64,000 nt of DNA, from NCBI GenBank assembly GCA_034401135.1, contig JAWZSP010000005.1:4464001-4528000 (forward strand), written 5' to 3'. Both the position numbers and the translations under genes were made by a program. Below the pieces are notes generated by a model. The model was not told where the DNA came from and made no database searches. It saw nothing but the letters and a program-made list of their open reading frames with translations. Within the stretch, counting starts at the first letter, position 1; each line of letters begins with the position of its first letter. Of the stretch, positions 1 through 11,124 are shown in pieces. This DNA is from Volutella citrinella. Taxonomy: Eukaryota; Ascomycota; Sordariomycetes; Hypocreales; Nectriaceae.

Positions 1-7
1 AGGAGCC

Positions 8-2663
8 ATGGCCGTGACCACGCGCGAGTTCGTGCAGCGGACTCTGTTGGTTGCCGGCGGCTACCTGTTTCTGCTCGTCGCCCTCTACCACCACTTCTCC
101 CAGCACGACGACCCCCATCGCTGCCGCGCCCTCCTCGAGACGGGCCGCTGGATCGACCACCCGGACAAGCACGGCCACCGCGCCCCCTTTGAGCAATGGC
201 AACCCGACGGCTGCATCCTGCACAACTACACCATCGACGATGCCGAGACGTGTCTCCAAGGCCGCCGCGTCGTCACGACGGGCGATGACATGGCCCGCCA
301 GGTTGCCTGGGGGTTCGGAAGACTGGTACGCAGGCCCCCCATCGTCCGCCCGCTTGGATGCCACCCATGGATTGTGCCGTCTAACAGTGTCGCAGTTTGG
401 CCAGGTCAAGACAGCCGACGCGCCCACAAACACCCACCAGTCCGACTTCAACATCACCCATCAGGACATTGACATCGACGTCCAGCACCACTGGAACCCT
501 TTCCAGAAGCTCAACGGCAGCGCTGCCTTCCTCCAGTTCCGCAACGACCTCGACCTCATGCGCCTCGACAGGGAAGAGGAGATCCCTACGGCCGAGCGCC
601 ACTGCCCCTCCATGATGGCCATTGGCGCCGGCACATGGCTCGCCCGCCCCGAGAACAACAAGACCATGATGGTCGACTTCCCCTACATGATCCACAACAT
701 CTCCCACATGGTCGGCAACATGACCGATTTCATCACCGCCAAGATGGATCCTATCGAGGGCACCGGCGATCAGCTGGTCTTCATTCCGCCCGCCGGCCCG
801 TACTACACCGGCCCAGGCGGCACCAAGCACCACCGCTGGGCCGTCAAGAAGCTCCAGAAATGGCTACACGAGAACCAGGACGACATCAAGTTCCCCATCG
901 CCTGGGCATTCCACAAGGCCATCAAGCGCCAGCCCAAGGTCTGGGCCACCCCCGAGACCAACGGCTACGTCACCAACACCCAGGTCAACAACATGAAGCT
1001 CAACCTCCTGCTCAACCTCCGATGCAACGCCAAGCTCGACCGCCTCAAGGGCTTTCCCTACAGCCGAACCTGCTGTACTGACTATGGTGTCAAGTCCCCC
1101 GTGCAGACGATCCTCATCGCCCTCGCCTGGGTCTATCTCGCCGCGTGCCTGCTCGCGAGCACCGCCGACCTATACGCCCGCCGCGAGATGCCGCGATGGC
1201 AGTGGCTCAACATGAACGTGGCGTCGTTTGCCGTGGCCCTGTTGGCGTGCTACTCTGCCGACCGAACCCACCTGCTCGCCAAGGGCAGCAAGCTGTGGTC
1301 GTACCACGACTACTTCATCCTCCTCACCATCATCATCTTCGTCACCCTGGCCACGGTCCGCGAGCTGACCGCGATGCCCAAGTCAGCCAAGGCATCAGGC
1401 CAATGCTCCGACGAGGCTTTCCTATCGCCATCTCAGACCGAGGAGTGGAAGGGGTGGATGCAAGCCCTCATGCTCATTAGCCATTGGACTGGTGGCCCGC
1501 CCACTACCAGTGGCGTCTCTATGCGTCTGCTCGTTGCCGCCTACCTGTTCCAGACTGGCTACGGCCATGTCACATACTTTCTCACCAAGAAGGACTTTTC
1601 GTTTCACCGAGTCGCCTCGGTGTTGCTGCGACTCAACATTCTTAGCTGCTCCCTGTCATTCTTCATGAACACGAGCTACATGAGCTACTACTTCGCGCCC
1701 CTTGTCAGCTTCTGGTTCCTGGTCATCTACACGACCATGGCCATTCGCCACGAGACGCTCAACGGCACCATGCGCTGGGTGCTGGCCAAGATTGCCGTGT
1801 CTGCCGTGGTCATGGCCCTCGTCATTCACGGGACCCCGCTCCTGAGCTGGCTCTTCACGGTCCTGCGTTGGGCCTTCAAGATCAAGGGTGATGCGGACGA
1901 ATGGGGACGCCGCCTTTCCACCGACTTGCTGATCATCTACGTCGGCATGTTGGTGGGTGTCGCACATGACAATTTCACGGCCGAGATGACCCTCAACCTG
2001 CGCCTCGGCGCCGCTGTCGGGGGCACCATCCTGACTGGAGCGTACCTGGGATACTATGGCCGACTGGAAAGAGAGGAATACTCCCGCGTGCACCCGTACC
2101 TGTCTTTTGTTCCCATCCTCGCATACATCGGCTTACGAAACGTCTCTCGTGCCGTCCGCACCCACCACTCAGCCGGCATGGCATGGCTTGGACGCTGCTC
2201 ACTCGAGCTCTACATTCTGCAGTTCCACATCCTCATGGCCGCTGACTCCAAGGGCGTCCTCTTGCTGAACGGGACCTACGGCGACGCTACCCTCGCGGAC
2301 CGCTGGAGGTCATTGACAGTCATCGTTCCCGTGTTCCTCTTGATCAGCTCGCGAACCGCCACGGCAACAAGGACCATTGTGAAGCTCTTCCTCGCCCAGA
2401 GCCAGCCGCGCAGGGAGTCGTACGCATTGGTAGCAAGCGATTCTGGCCCTGCATCCAACGACGTGTCGGATGAGGAGTTTGACGAAGAGCGGGATCCCGA
2501 CGACAACAAGTATGCGCGAAGGGCCATGGCCAGCACAGGCGAGGGCTTGACAGCACCCAGGGCGTCTGGCCTGCTGGGAATGGTTCTCTCTGCCGTCACG
2601 TCTCTCCAGGGCCGTGTTGTCTCGCTCCTCATTGTCGTGTGGATTCTCAACCTGCAAGGCTGA
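8..2663 (+). CDS. Cas1-family 10-TM acyltransferase-like membrane protein (2 exons)
   Basis: Two exons, 8-325 and 396-2663, with a 70-base intron (GTACGC donor, CTAAC branch, CGCAG acceptor) joined in phase 0, give 861 aa. The ATG at 8 sits in a good context (AGGAGCCATGG). Residues 10-28 form a signal anchor, about residues 85-316 resemble the luminal SGNH-like domain of the Cas1p/CASD1 family, and about residue 335 onward is a long multi-pass hydrophobic region matching the Cas1 10-TM acyltransferase domain, followed by an acidic tail. Family members O-acetylate glycans such as capsule polysaccharide or sialic acid in the Golgi. The usual GDS motif reads GDDMARQ (G92-D93-D94) and the usual DGxH before LLNxRC reads NGYV (295-298), so the luminal catalytic residues appear replaced. 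It converges on the glutaminase gene. A start upstream of the window cannot be excluded. Family assignment is from recalled motifs. Confidence 0.85.
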
Positions 2664-3118
2664 GCGGTCTTGTCAAGGCTTTAGCCGAAGGGACAAATAT
2701 TTGCAGGTGCCATCATCGGGCATCATGGAGCACACGGATTTACATAGAGTTGGGCATCGGAGTCTAGGGAGCAAAGAGTATTTTGGATTTGGTGGGAAGC
2801 CTGCTGCCTCCCACATGGGCGAAGAGACGGTGGATGGGAGGAACACGAGCTCGAAGATTTTGGATTTTGGTTGGCCGATACTGGCTGGCCGCAGGCGTTT
2901 TCGGAGAGGCACTCATTTTTACCTAGATGTAATAACACGAGATGCAGGCAAACTTGGGTGGGGATATCATATCTATCCGGGGAGAAGGTCTCACTAGTCT
3001 ACCTGAACAAGTATTCGAAGCTCGTCACCGTTTTTTCTTGGGCAGCTCAGTCTATAGCCGCAATCACCAGGCAACATGCGAGAACGTTTTCATCTGGCAG
3101 CTCAGTCTGCATCGGCAA
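2664..3118. other. Intergenic, convergent gene ends
   Basis: This 455-base gap lies between the stops of the Cas1-like gene (+) and the glutaminase gene (-). It should hold both 3' UTRs. The overlapping short ORFs on both strands have no recognisable protein features. I see no repeat or RNA gene here. Confidence 0.6.
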
Positions 3119-4594
3119 TCACCAGACATCAACATGCGACACCATCTGACATCCGCGTCCGCCGAGGTGCTGGCGCGCCTCATCTTCGCTGCTGACCACG
3201 GTGGGCGGGTTGGCCTCGAGCCCAGCGTTGCCCTTGATGGTCAAGACGCTTGAGGGGTCGATGACGACGACATCCTTGCCCGCAGCCATCAGGCGGCGGA
3301 TGCTCTCGCGGATAACCCGCTGGGCGACGGCGCTGAGGGAGTAGGCGTCCCGGAGGGAGAAGATGGCGGCGCGGGAGTTGCGGAAGGCGGCCATGTCCTG
3401 GTCCTTGGACTCGACGTCCGGGTTGAAGACCATGCTCACGGCACGGGTCAGTCGCTCGGCGCCGGCGAAGCGCACGGCGCCGCGCAGGTCAAAGACGGGG
3501 ACCTCGGCCTGGCAGCCGTGGGCCTGGACGGTGCCGCCGGCGCCGCCGCCGACGGTCATGCCCCAGGTGCGCACCGTCGCGCGGGCAATGTGGCTCATGT
3601 CCATCATGTGCAGGCCCAGGTCGCTCGAGAGCTGCTGGCACATGACGACGCCGCGGACGCTGTTGCCGCGCTCGTCGAGCCTCGGGGAGAAGGCGGCGAT
3701 GCCGACCTGGCCCGGCAGCGCGCCGATGATGCCGCCGGCGACGCCACTCTTGGCGGGGATGCCGACGTTGGAGACCCAGTCGCCGGCAGCGTTGTACATG
3801 CCGCAGGTGGTCATGACGGACAGGACCTGGCGCACGCTCTGCTGGGGGATGATGGCGTCGCCGGTGACGGGGTTGACGCCCGTGTTGCTCAGCGTGGCCG
3901 CCATCATGGCCAGGTCGCGCACGTTGACGTTGATGGAGCACTGCCGGATGTACCCGCGCACCACCTCGGCCGGGTTGCACGAGATGATGCCTGCCGCCTT
4001 GAGCATGTAGCCGAGGCCCATGTTGCGGTCGCCGTCCCTCATCTCGGCCTCGTACACGGCCTCGTCCACGTGCAGCTCCCGGCCGGCCAGGCGGGACAGG
4101 GCCTTGAGGATGCGGTCAACGCGCTCCTCGGCCGTCGCGTTGGGCCCCACGACGAGCGAGTGGGTGGCAATGGCGCCGGCGTTGATCATGGGGTTGAAGG
4201 GCCGGTTCGTGCCCGGCTGCAGCGAGAGCTTGTTGAAGGCATCGCCAGACGGCTCGACGCCGATCTTCTCCAGCACCTTTGGCAGGCCGGCGTCCTCGAT
4301 GGCCAGCGCGTAGACGAACGCCTTGGAGATGGACTGGATAGAGAACTCGACTTGGTCGTCGCCGGCCGAGTAGAGGTTGCCATCCACGGTGGCCAGCGCG
4401 ACGGCCATCTTTGACGGGTCGGCCTTGGCCAGCGTCTCGATGTAGTCTGCGACATTGCCGTCCTCGTTGGGCCGGGCGCTCTCCAGGACCTGCTTGAGGT
4501 AGTCGGGGATTGGAGACTTCATCTTGGAGGTGATGATGGGTTTCGGGGTCGGGGTCTGTTGGAGCTGGGTCTGTCGCGGGGCGTCGAGATGCAT
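3119..4594 (-). CDS. Glutaminase (GlsA type, EC 3.5.1.2) with C-terminal STAS-like domain
   Basis: A single-exon 491-aa protein. Residues about 30-335 match serine-dependent beta-lactamase-fold glutaminases, which hydrolyse glutamine to glutamate and ammonia. Visible signatures are the SxxK nucleophile motif S88-I-S-K91, the block NRPFNPMINAGAIA, and the stretch GIPAKSGVAGGI. Residues about 370-465 look like a STAS (anti-sigma-antagonist-like) domain, including VPVFDLRGAVRFAGAERL and VVVIDPSSVLTIKG; glutaminase-STAS fusions are known in bacteria. E. coli glutaminases are about 310 aa, so the tail is an extra module. The ATG at 4594 gives a 24-residue polar leader; the ATG at 4522 (MKSPIPDYL) is an equally good start and matches the family N-terminus better. 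No signal peptide is evident, so cytosolic action is inferred. The large ORFs on the opposite strand are shadows. Confidence 0.93.
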   Translation of the reverse strand: MHLDAPRQTQLQQTPTPKPIITSKMKSPIPDYLKQVLESARPNEDGNVADYIETLAKADPSKMAVALATVDGNLYSAGDDQVEFSIQSISKAFVYALAIEDAGLPKVLEKIGVEPSGDAFNKLSLQPGTNRPFNPMINAGAIATHSLVVGPNATAEERVDRILKALSRLAGRELHVDEAVYEAEMRDGDRNMGLGYMLKAAGIISCNPAEVVRGYIRQCSINVNVRDLAMMAATLSNTGVNPVTGDAIIPQQSVRQVLSVMTTCGMYNAAGDWVSNVGIPAKSGVAGGIIGALPGQVGIAAFSPRLDERGNSVRGVVMCQQLSSDLGLHMMDMSHIARATVRTWGMTVGGGAGGTVQAHGCQAEVPVFDLRGAVRFAGAERLTRAVSMVFNPDVESKDQDMAAFRNSRAAIFSLRDAYSLSAVAQRVIRESIRRLMAAGKDVVVIDPSSVLTIKGNAGLEANPPTVVSSEDEARQHLGGRGCQMVSHVDVW

Positions 4595-5558
4595 TCATGA
4601 GCTCGCGACGGGGGAGGGGGCTGATGTCATTGAGCTCGGGCGGGGCCACGTGTGTGGTGGCTGTGAGACCAGACGCGCCAGCCAATCCAGAGGCCCCCGC
4701 CACCAGTTGGGCGATTGATCAAGCCCAACTGGGTCGGGTAAGACAAGGCCAAGAGGTGGAGTGGGTATCGGGATGCGAGGACGGCGTCTTTATAGGGCTA
4801 CAGCCGACGAACTCTTGGGTTGCTAAGCCGCCAAGAAGAGCCCGTGCCATGACTAAGACCTGACTGGAAAATTCATCAGCCGCGAGCATTCCTGGAGCAA
4901 GAGGAACAGAACAGCCTGACAGCCGAATTGGCGACAGGTGAAATTGCGCGCACCGGACATTGCAGTGCGTTGGTTTGTGGGGTAGCGGGCCGCAACCTTA
5001 AAAAACTTTATCCTCTGCCCGTCCCCTCCTGGGCTCTGGAGTCTGAGAGACCGGGATTGCCAACCCCACGATTACTTCGTCCCGGCTTAGGCGGAGCGCG
5101 AGCGATAGCACGCCTTCTGGGAAGGCTGAGACATGACGCGCAATCAGAGAATGCCTCGTAATTTGCCTCGCTGTGTACGGAGTAGCCCAGCTGCGATCGA
5201 CCGGCGGAACCAGTCGACCACTTTGCAAATCTCGACCCACAGCACGCCTCGTCCAGTCTCGGAAGCGGAGTAACGTGGAAGAGCGTTGGAGAGGAGGGAC
5301 GAGGGGCGAGGTCTGAGGAACAGAAGGCGGAGAAGCGCAATGAGAGAAGGAAGCCCAAACGGATGTTGAAAGCGATGTAACAATAGAAACCGACTCAAGG
5401 AGTAAGCGCAAACTGGACTGCCGGAGTCTGAGCACAATGCACCGCATATAATACGAATAGCAGCACATTTGGAAGCTCAACACCCACTTAAATTCTGGAT
5501 CACGTTGGTTGTCACGCGACTTTCCCTGCTTTCGGCGGTTCCATCGCTCCTCTGCTTA
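4595..5558. other. Intergenic, upstream of the glutaminase gene
   Basis: Mixed-composition DNA that should include the glutaminase promoter. Overlapping ORFs on the minus strand at 4998-5483 have no domain features and unconvincing composition. Nothing else recognised. Confidence 0.5.
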
Positions 5559-5589
5559 TTAGTTAGGTCCTGTGGGCTGCCCGTGGAGT

Positions 5590-5770
5590 CCGGCTCTACG
5601 TAGTTCCGCTCTGCACAGGTTCTGACACCCTATTAATAGTCTCCCGAGAGAGCCGCTTCCATCCTGCCTCTGCAGGGTCTCGGTATCCCAATGCGGGAAT
5701 TGGCGTACGTACTGTGATAGAACCTTCCAACAGCCCTCAATTGGCGGGAGGTCCGGGCTGCGAGGGCAAC
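5590..5770 (-). pseudogene. Tc1/mariner-like transposase C-terminal remnant
   Basis: On the minus strand one frame reads SPDLPPIEGCWKVLSQ, matching the catalytic third acidic block of Tc1/mariner DDE transposases (typically SPDLNPIE followed by W and a basic helix). The run to DTETLQ ends near 5670. A second frame immediately downstream reads WKRLSRETINRV, again family-like, so at least one frameshift separates the two pieces. The first two catalytic aspartate blocks are not visible upstream and no terminal inverted repeats were found. This is a short dead fragment; only the C-terminal domain is supported. Confidence 0.6.
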
Positions 5771-5815
5771 TGAAGAATAAAGAAAGACTGCTCTTTTCCT
5801 TCAGAGAGCTTGCTT

Positions 5816-6464
5816 TTCCGACCACGCGTCTCAGGGCGCGCCTGGTTGTGACGCGTGCGGGCAAAGGCCTCATTTAGGATACGTCTTCCTGAGCGTTCCG
5901 GGACTTTGAAGAAGGGAAACAAGCTTCTTCTTTTAAAAAGGAATACCCTCGGAAGCTAGGAACCCCAAGGCGCCTCAAAGCTGGGCGTGACGTGTGTGTG
6001 TGTGAAACTGTAAAGGTCGGTGGGTGCGACTGGACATTTTTTCTTTCATCCCACGTGGGGGTTTGATTCCCACCACAACACAAGATAAAGGATTCTAGGT
6101 GGATCTCGGGCCGTGGCACTGACCTTGTATTTTGGGTCCAATCGGCCGCGCCCAGATATTTCGCGCGGCAGTCACCGCCCGATATCAACTTCTGTAGCAT
6201 ATACCGTTTCTAAAATTGGACTGAAGGAGCCGATGATTACGTCAGGACCTGGCGATAAACTAACTCGTAATCGATGGAATTTCTCAAGGATTGCTATTAG
6301 GAAGCCTTTGATAAGCTTACGTTTCTTTCGTGTTTTATTATTATGGCCATTATAGAGCCAGATCGATACTAAAATACTGAGTATGCGAAAGTCTTTATGC
6401 ATGGTTGCTGCTTCCCGTGCTGCGCTGCGATGCAACTTAACAGCCTTGACTGTATGCGACAACC
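5816..6464. other. Intergenic, upstream of the subtilase gene
   Basis: A 650-base stretch with a short (GT)n tract near 5993-6004. It should contain the promoter of the secreted subtilase. A T-arm-like segment near 6050-6080 did not extend into a tRNA. No gene recognised. Confidence 0.5.
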
Positions 6465-9400
6465 ATGCTTGCCACAACTGCTCTGCTGAGCCTCGTCTTG
6501 GCCGGCACTATCGAAGCTCAGGAGTTGCTCTCACTATCTACGTTTTCATCGCTCACATCAACATCAATGCAATCCTCAGTCACGGTTACTGTGATAGAAA
6601 TGAGACAATGTCTCGGCGCCGAATTGAGCACCACGGCAATCGGCAGCACCACGGAGACTGGCAGGACTACAGAAACCGGGAACACTACGGAGACTGGCAG
6701 CACCACGGACAGGACCGAGTCCACATCCATTCAGCTCCCGACCGTGACTGTAACCGAAATCAGCTGTATCCGACCCAGTACCGATGGCCAAGCCCCGACA
6801 GAAACGCCACTACCGGCTGGTATTGGCAGGCCAGCCATCTCAATCAGCTCCAGCCAGGCCCCTCTTACACCGAGCACCACTCACAAAAGCGCCACCGGAT
6901 CAGAGACGATAGCCATGTCAACAGTAACATTTGCTCCAGATCAAATACCCGATATCACATCACATGTTTTTGAGAATTCAACAGGATACTATATGCTAGT
7001 CACGATGGACCAGCATTCTACCATCACGGAACCAACCTGGGTTGAGACACAAGTCGATAAAAGGGACGGCAAGGGTAAGGTGGTTGGCAAATTGACGCTT
7101 TTACTTTTGCTCGTCAAGGCCTTCAAAAACATCGTCGGTTACCTGCCCCTACCGCGTCGGGATGACCAAGGGGTGTATAAAATGCCTGACCCGAGACCAC
7201 TCTCTCCATTAGTTGGCCTCGTCGCTATCGGCGCCGGTGGAGGCGCACCTGAAAACGGCTCTCCTCGACCATCACAAGACGCTCCTTTGCGAGTGCCCCC
7301 ACCGGTGCTAGGACGCGGCTCGAACAATGACAAGGACAAGGACACTAACCCTGAGGAGGACCCTCAAACACAAGAGTTCCAGACTCGGACCAAGTCAATT
7401 GAGCCTGCATCCACCACTTCAGCTGCTGCAACTACTACATCCGCCTGTGCACTAGTCCGCCGCCAGTCCTCGGGCAACCAGGGTCAGCCGGACCAAGGCG
7501 AGCCGGGGACGGACAGCTGTGAGGAGGAGCCTTTTATCTGGGTGGTTTTCCCCGCAGACAATCAAAATCCGTATGGCACAGCGGCGACAATTGTCGCCAT
7601 TACCGGGGATCCTGCACATATGAGACCTGTAAAGGCGCCGGGAATAGGCACTATTATATACGTTGCTAGCTTGACGAGGTCACAAGCCTTGCTAGTGGCC
7701 GAGGATGTTGCAAACGTAAGAACCCAATTCCTCCGACTCACATCTTCCTTAGAGTGTCCTAAGAATGGTATTTCTATGCAAGATACTGCACGTCTCGGCC
7801 TCCAGCATAATACTAATAGGAACCACTAGGTTTTAGGAGTCTGGAGTGCTTCCGATATCCAATCACCTGAACAAGGGTCATCAGCCCCTGGATCGCCTAA
7901 ATCACCGTCACTGCAGGTGCGGAACAGTATAGAGGAACGCAAGCTGGATAAGGATCGCAGAGCGCTGGGAGAATTCATAGTCCGAGATGGGCCAGACTAT
8001 GAAGGGCTCATCAGTCACGACCCCAGCATAGATCCCAAGGAATATCCGGAGCTTGTTACTGAACACAGCACGCAGGGTCTCCAAGTTCCCGTGTTTGTTG
8101 TCGAGACTGGCTTTAATACTCAAAATCCTGTTCGTTTACCCTCAGAATCAAGATGTCCTTCAGGCTAACAAGACTCAGGCTTACGAAGACCCTGCCAAGA
8201 TCGAGTGGCTGTTCCCATTCGACCCTGCAGAAAAAGCGGATTATGACCCTCTTGGCCACGGCACATGTGTGATGTATTGCGTTCAACGATTTGCGAGACG
8301 AGCTAGGATTACTATGTCTACACATATGAATGGACCACTCGAGTATGTGATCGCTGCCCTCGCGAGAGTTCTTGAAACGCACAAACGAGGCGAGCTCGGT
8401 GTTCTCGTACTATCCTGGGGGACCGACCATTTCGCAAAGGACGGACGAGAATTATATATTGGTGTCAACAAAAAACCACTTTGGGACGTATTGAGAGCTA
8501 CATTTGCACTTGTGTTTAATGAAATCACACGCGCAGGCCTAGTGACGGTGCTTGCATCAGGCAATACTCAGAGGGTGAGCATACCGTTGCCAGTCTTAAG
8601 ACGATATAACGCGCCACTGACAGTTTTCTAGGGCACGCTTCGCGGTTCTTTGCCCGACGAGTTCCTTTATGAAGATGATCCCTTTTACAACCAGGGGTTT
8701 ACTTCTATAGGCTCTACGAACTCAAAAGGGAACACCTTGTCCTCCTTCTCTAGGTCCGACCCAAATGGTCTTCCACGGGCATACTTTGCAGGTGAAAAAA
8801 TCACATGCCCAAGCGGGCATAATAATGGCAAGGTCAGGTACTCTGGAACTTCATTTGGTAAGCATAACTATATAGGGTTCTTTTTTTCATTTTCATTTTT
8901 TTCCCAATTTGGCTAATGAGAAAGCAGCTGCCGGATACGCTGGAGGGGGTATGGCCGCTCTGATAAGTATGAGAAAGGCGCAAGGGAATCCATTAACAGG
9001 ACCTGAAGATGCTGTAGCTTTCCTAGAGCGCATAGCGTATGAGCGAAAACGTGATGATGGCCAAATCACCAAGGGTATGAAGGTCATATATAACAGCGCT
9101 TTATTCGGAGACTTCATGGATGGGTTCTGTCGGCTCAACCCCAACCCGATTGTTGCGAAACGAGACGCCAGTAAGGTACAGTGTCGACGACCGACAACAA
9201 TGAAGACGATGACACGCGAGGCCACGAGCAACTCCAATGCCCAAGCGAGTACCGTGGCCGCGTCGGCCGACGGTGGTTCTATGATGAGTACCGTCTCGGC
9301 GGCTCAAGAAACCACAACGCAGCCCGCATCTCAGCAGCGATCCGAGACGGATCAGTCCCAAGTTCTGTCCCAGACAAGCGACATCACTATCACCACCCAG

Positions 9401-11091
9401 ACTGAAACTCCATCGCAGGCCGCATCTCAGCAACAACCAGAGAAGGTTCAGACACAGGCTCTGCCCCAGACAAGCCGCATCACCACACAGACGGAGAACT
9501 CATCGCAGCAAAGCCGAGAGAACACACAACCACAGAGCCAGAGTAGCAGCATCCAAGTGCCATCACAGAGCACCCAGGATACAACTTCGACCAATATGCC
9601 TTCTCAGCAGACTCAAGGTCCAGTCCAGACCCAGACTACCTCGGAATCACAATCCGCGCAGAGTTCCATCACTGCAGAATTGCAACCCCCAGTTCCGTCT
9701 AAGCAACACAGTACCTCGACATCAACAGCCGGTGGGAGACAGAGCACTACAAAGAGTCCAACAAGTCCAGAGGGCCAGCCTATTCAACCCCCGACTTCAT
9801 CTCATCCATTGGAATATGTCAAGCAAAGCTCGAGTTCGTCGACACACTCGCAAAGCACTGGGGTTGCTGTCCAAAAGCCACCCCCACAGCAAACTCCAGT
9901 TCCTAAACCGCCGCAGCCCAGCAGCAGTTCGAGTTCATCCACCCCTCGAGTCCCAAATATTGTGACCAGGACAATGGGAGGCACCGTTTGCGAGAAGGTC
10001 GATGGATCAAATGGCGCCAACTGCTACCCCCTTGAGACTCCAACGCCAAATCCTGCAGGAACGAACGTGGTGAGTTGAGAGACTGTTTTCCACTCCATGT
10101 CGTATCTACTAATATCCCAACTAGCACGTCGAGTCTGGATGTATTGTCATCAGCGGATCTCCACGATGTGCGGCTGATGCCGGTAATATTGCCAAGGTCT
10201 ACCAAAGTTCCTACAGTAGGTCTCGTATAATCTAGTGGGCAGCATCCTACTAACTATTTTCTCTTGCTAGATGTTGCTTCAAATCCCAACGAGCCGTACA
10301 GCACTGCTGTTATTGAGTCAGGCTTCAACTCGACTGATGATTACATGCTTCAGTCCCACGCATCCTGCCGGCTTCAGGCGCGATGGCCTGCGAATTACGG
10401 AGACGTGTATTATGCACTTGATGGTTGTCTATACGATAGCAGCAGAAACAAGATTTTCGATCAATGTGGGTTTATTTCGCCAAGAACACTTCGTTGATTG
10501 GGGTGGCTAATGCTAATACTACTATCTCAATGCACAGGCTGCACAATGGATATATCTGACAGCCGTACTACCAACCCATACGTCCCACCGTTGCCTGAGC
10601 CCGAGGTGGAATCAAGGAACCACAAAGGATCCGCCATCTGTGATTCCCTTACTCAAAACGCGTGCAAGTATGCAGCAGCACGATATGTCAATGACATGAT
10701 GTATTTTCAAGACTCTTCTGCTGTCGCGCCACAGCAGTCTTACCAACCGGACCAGTCTAGCGTCGATATTGTCGACCTCTTCCTCACTATAGGACAAGGG
10801 ATTGAAGAGTTCTTTGGGATTAATTACGGATGTACCGTCATTTATTCATGCAAAGACGATGAATCTCGGAAAGGTATATCTGGAAAGCAGATCAAGAACG
10901 CCGTTTCGGGTCTATATGAAGAGAGCGAGTTGCGTTGTGGTACTACCTACTTCAAGAATGGGTGCGAAGTCAGGGTCAACGGATGCAATAACTGTCGCGA
11001 TAAGGGGCGCCCCAGGTCGCTCTGGAGCCCTGCTTCAGTGTATAGTAGGGCAAACGCGGATGCTGATGATGGGTTTTTACCAAAGACATAA
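6465..11091 (+). CDS. Secreted subtilisin-like (S8) peptidase with long Ser/Thr/Gln-rich regions and Cys-rich tail (8 exons)
   Basis: Predicted exons: 6465-7715, 7830-8129, 8179-8574, 8632-8857, 8928-10069, 10125-10215, 10271-10465, 10538-11091. All introns are GT-AG (49-114 bases) with CTAAC/CTGAC-like branches, and the joins keep frame to give 1384 aa. Residues 1-18 are a signal peptide and about 20-400 are Ser/Thr/Pro-rich. The subtilase core spans about 490-790: VVETGFN (E509 where the catalytic Asp is expected), GHGTC (H544), VLASGN (oxyanion N646), SGTSF (S723). Then comes a Gln/Ser/Thr/Pro-rich linker to about 1105 and a cysteine-rich C-terminus ending in a block reading CGTTYFKNGCEVRVNGCNNC; this block resembles the tails of killer-toxin-like chitinases, but weakly. 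Probably extracellular or wall-associated. The D-to-E change makes proteolysis uncertain. Exon 5 or the C-terminal exons could belong to a separate gene. Confidence 0.75.
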
Positions 11092-11104
11092 GGGGATGAA
11101 GATC

Positions 11105-11124
11105 TGTGACGATCGGGTAGGTTG
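11105..11124 (+). repeat. Short LTR scrap (Gypsy A family terminus)
   Basis: The 20 bases starting TGTGACGATCGGGTAGGTT match the outer end of the 401-bp Gypsy A LTR at 27976 (TGTGACAATCGGGTAGGTT) with one difference. It sits 14 bases after the subtilase stop. The rest of the LTR is absent, so this is a truncated relic or a chance match of a conserved LTR end. Confidence 0.5.

Noticed and set aside
51..395. Extension of the Cas1 second-exon frame to 51
   Set aside because: It would start with TTG and gives a Ser/Thr/Arg-rich run, whereas the ATG frame plus a consensus intron gives the expected N-terminus.
3518..4414. 298-codon plus-strand ORF opposite the glutaminase
   Set aside because: High-GC shadow of a well-supported gene; composition (Gly/Ala/Asp/His/Val runs) is not protein-like.
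6047..6085. tRNA T-arm-like segment (GGGTTTGATTCCCACC)
   Set aside because: No matching acceptor stem, D-arm or anticodon arm could be folded around it.
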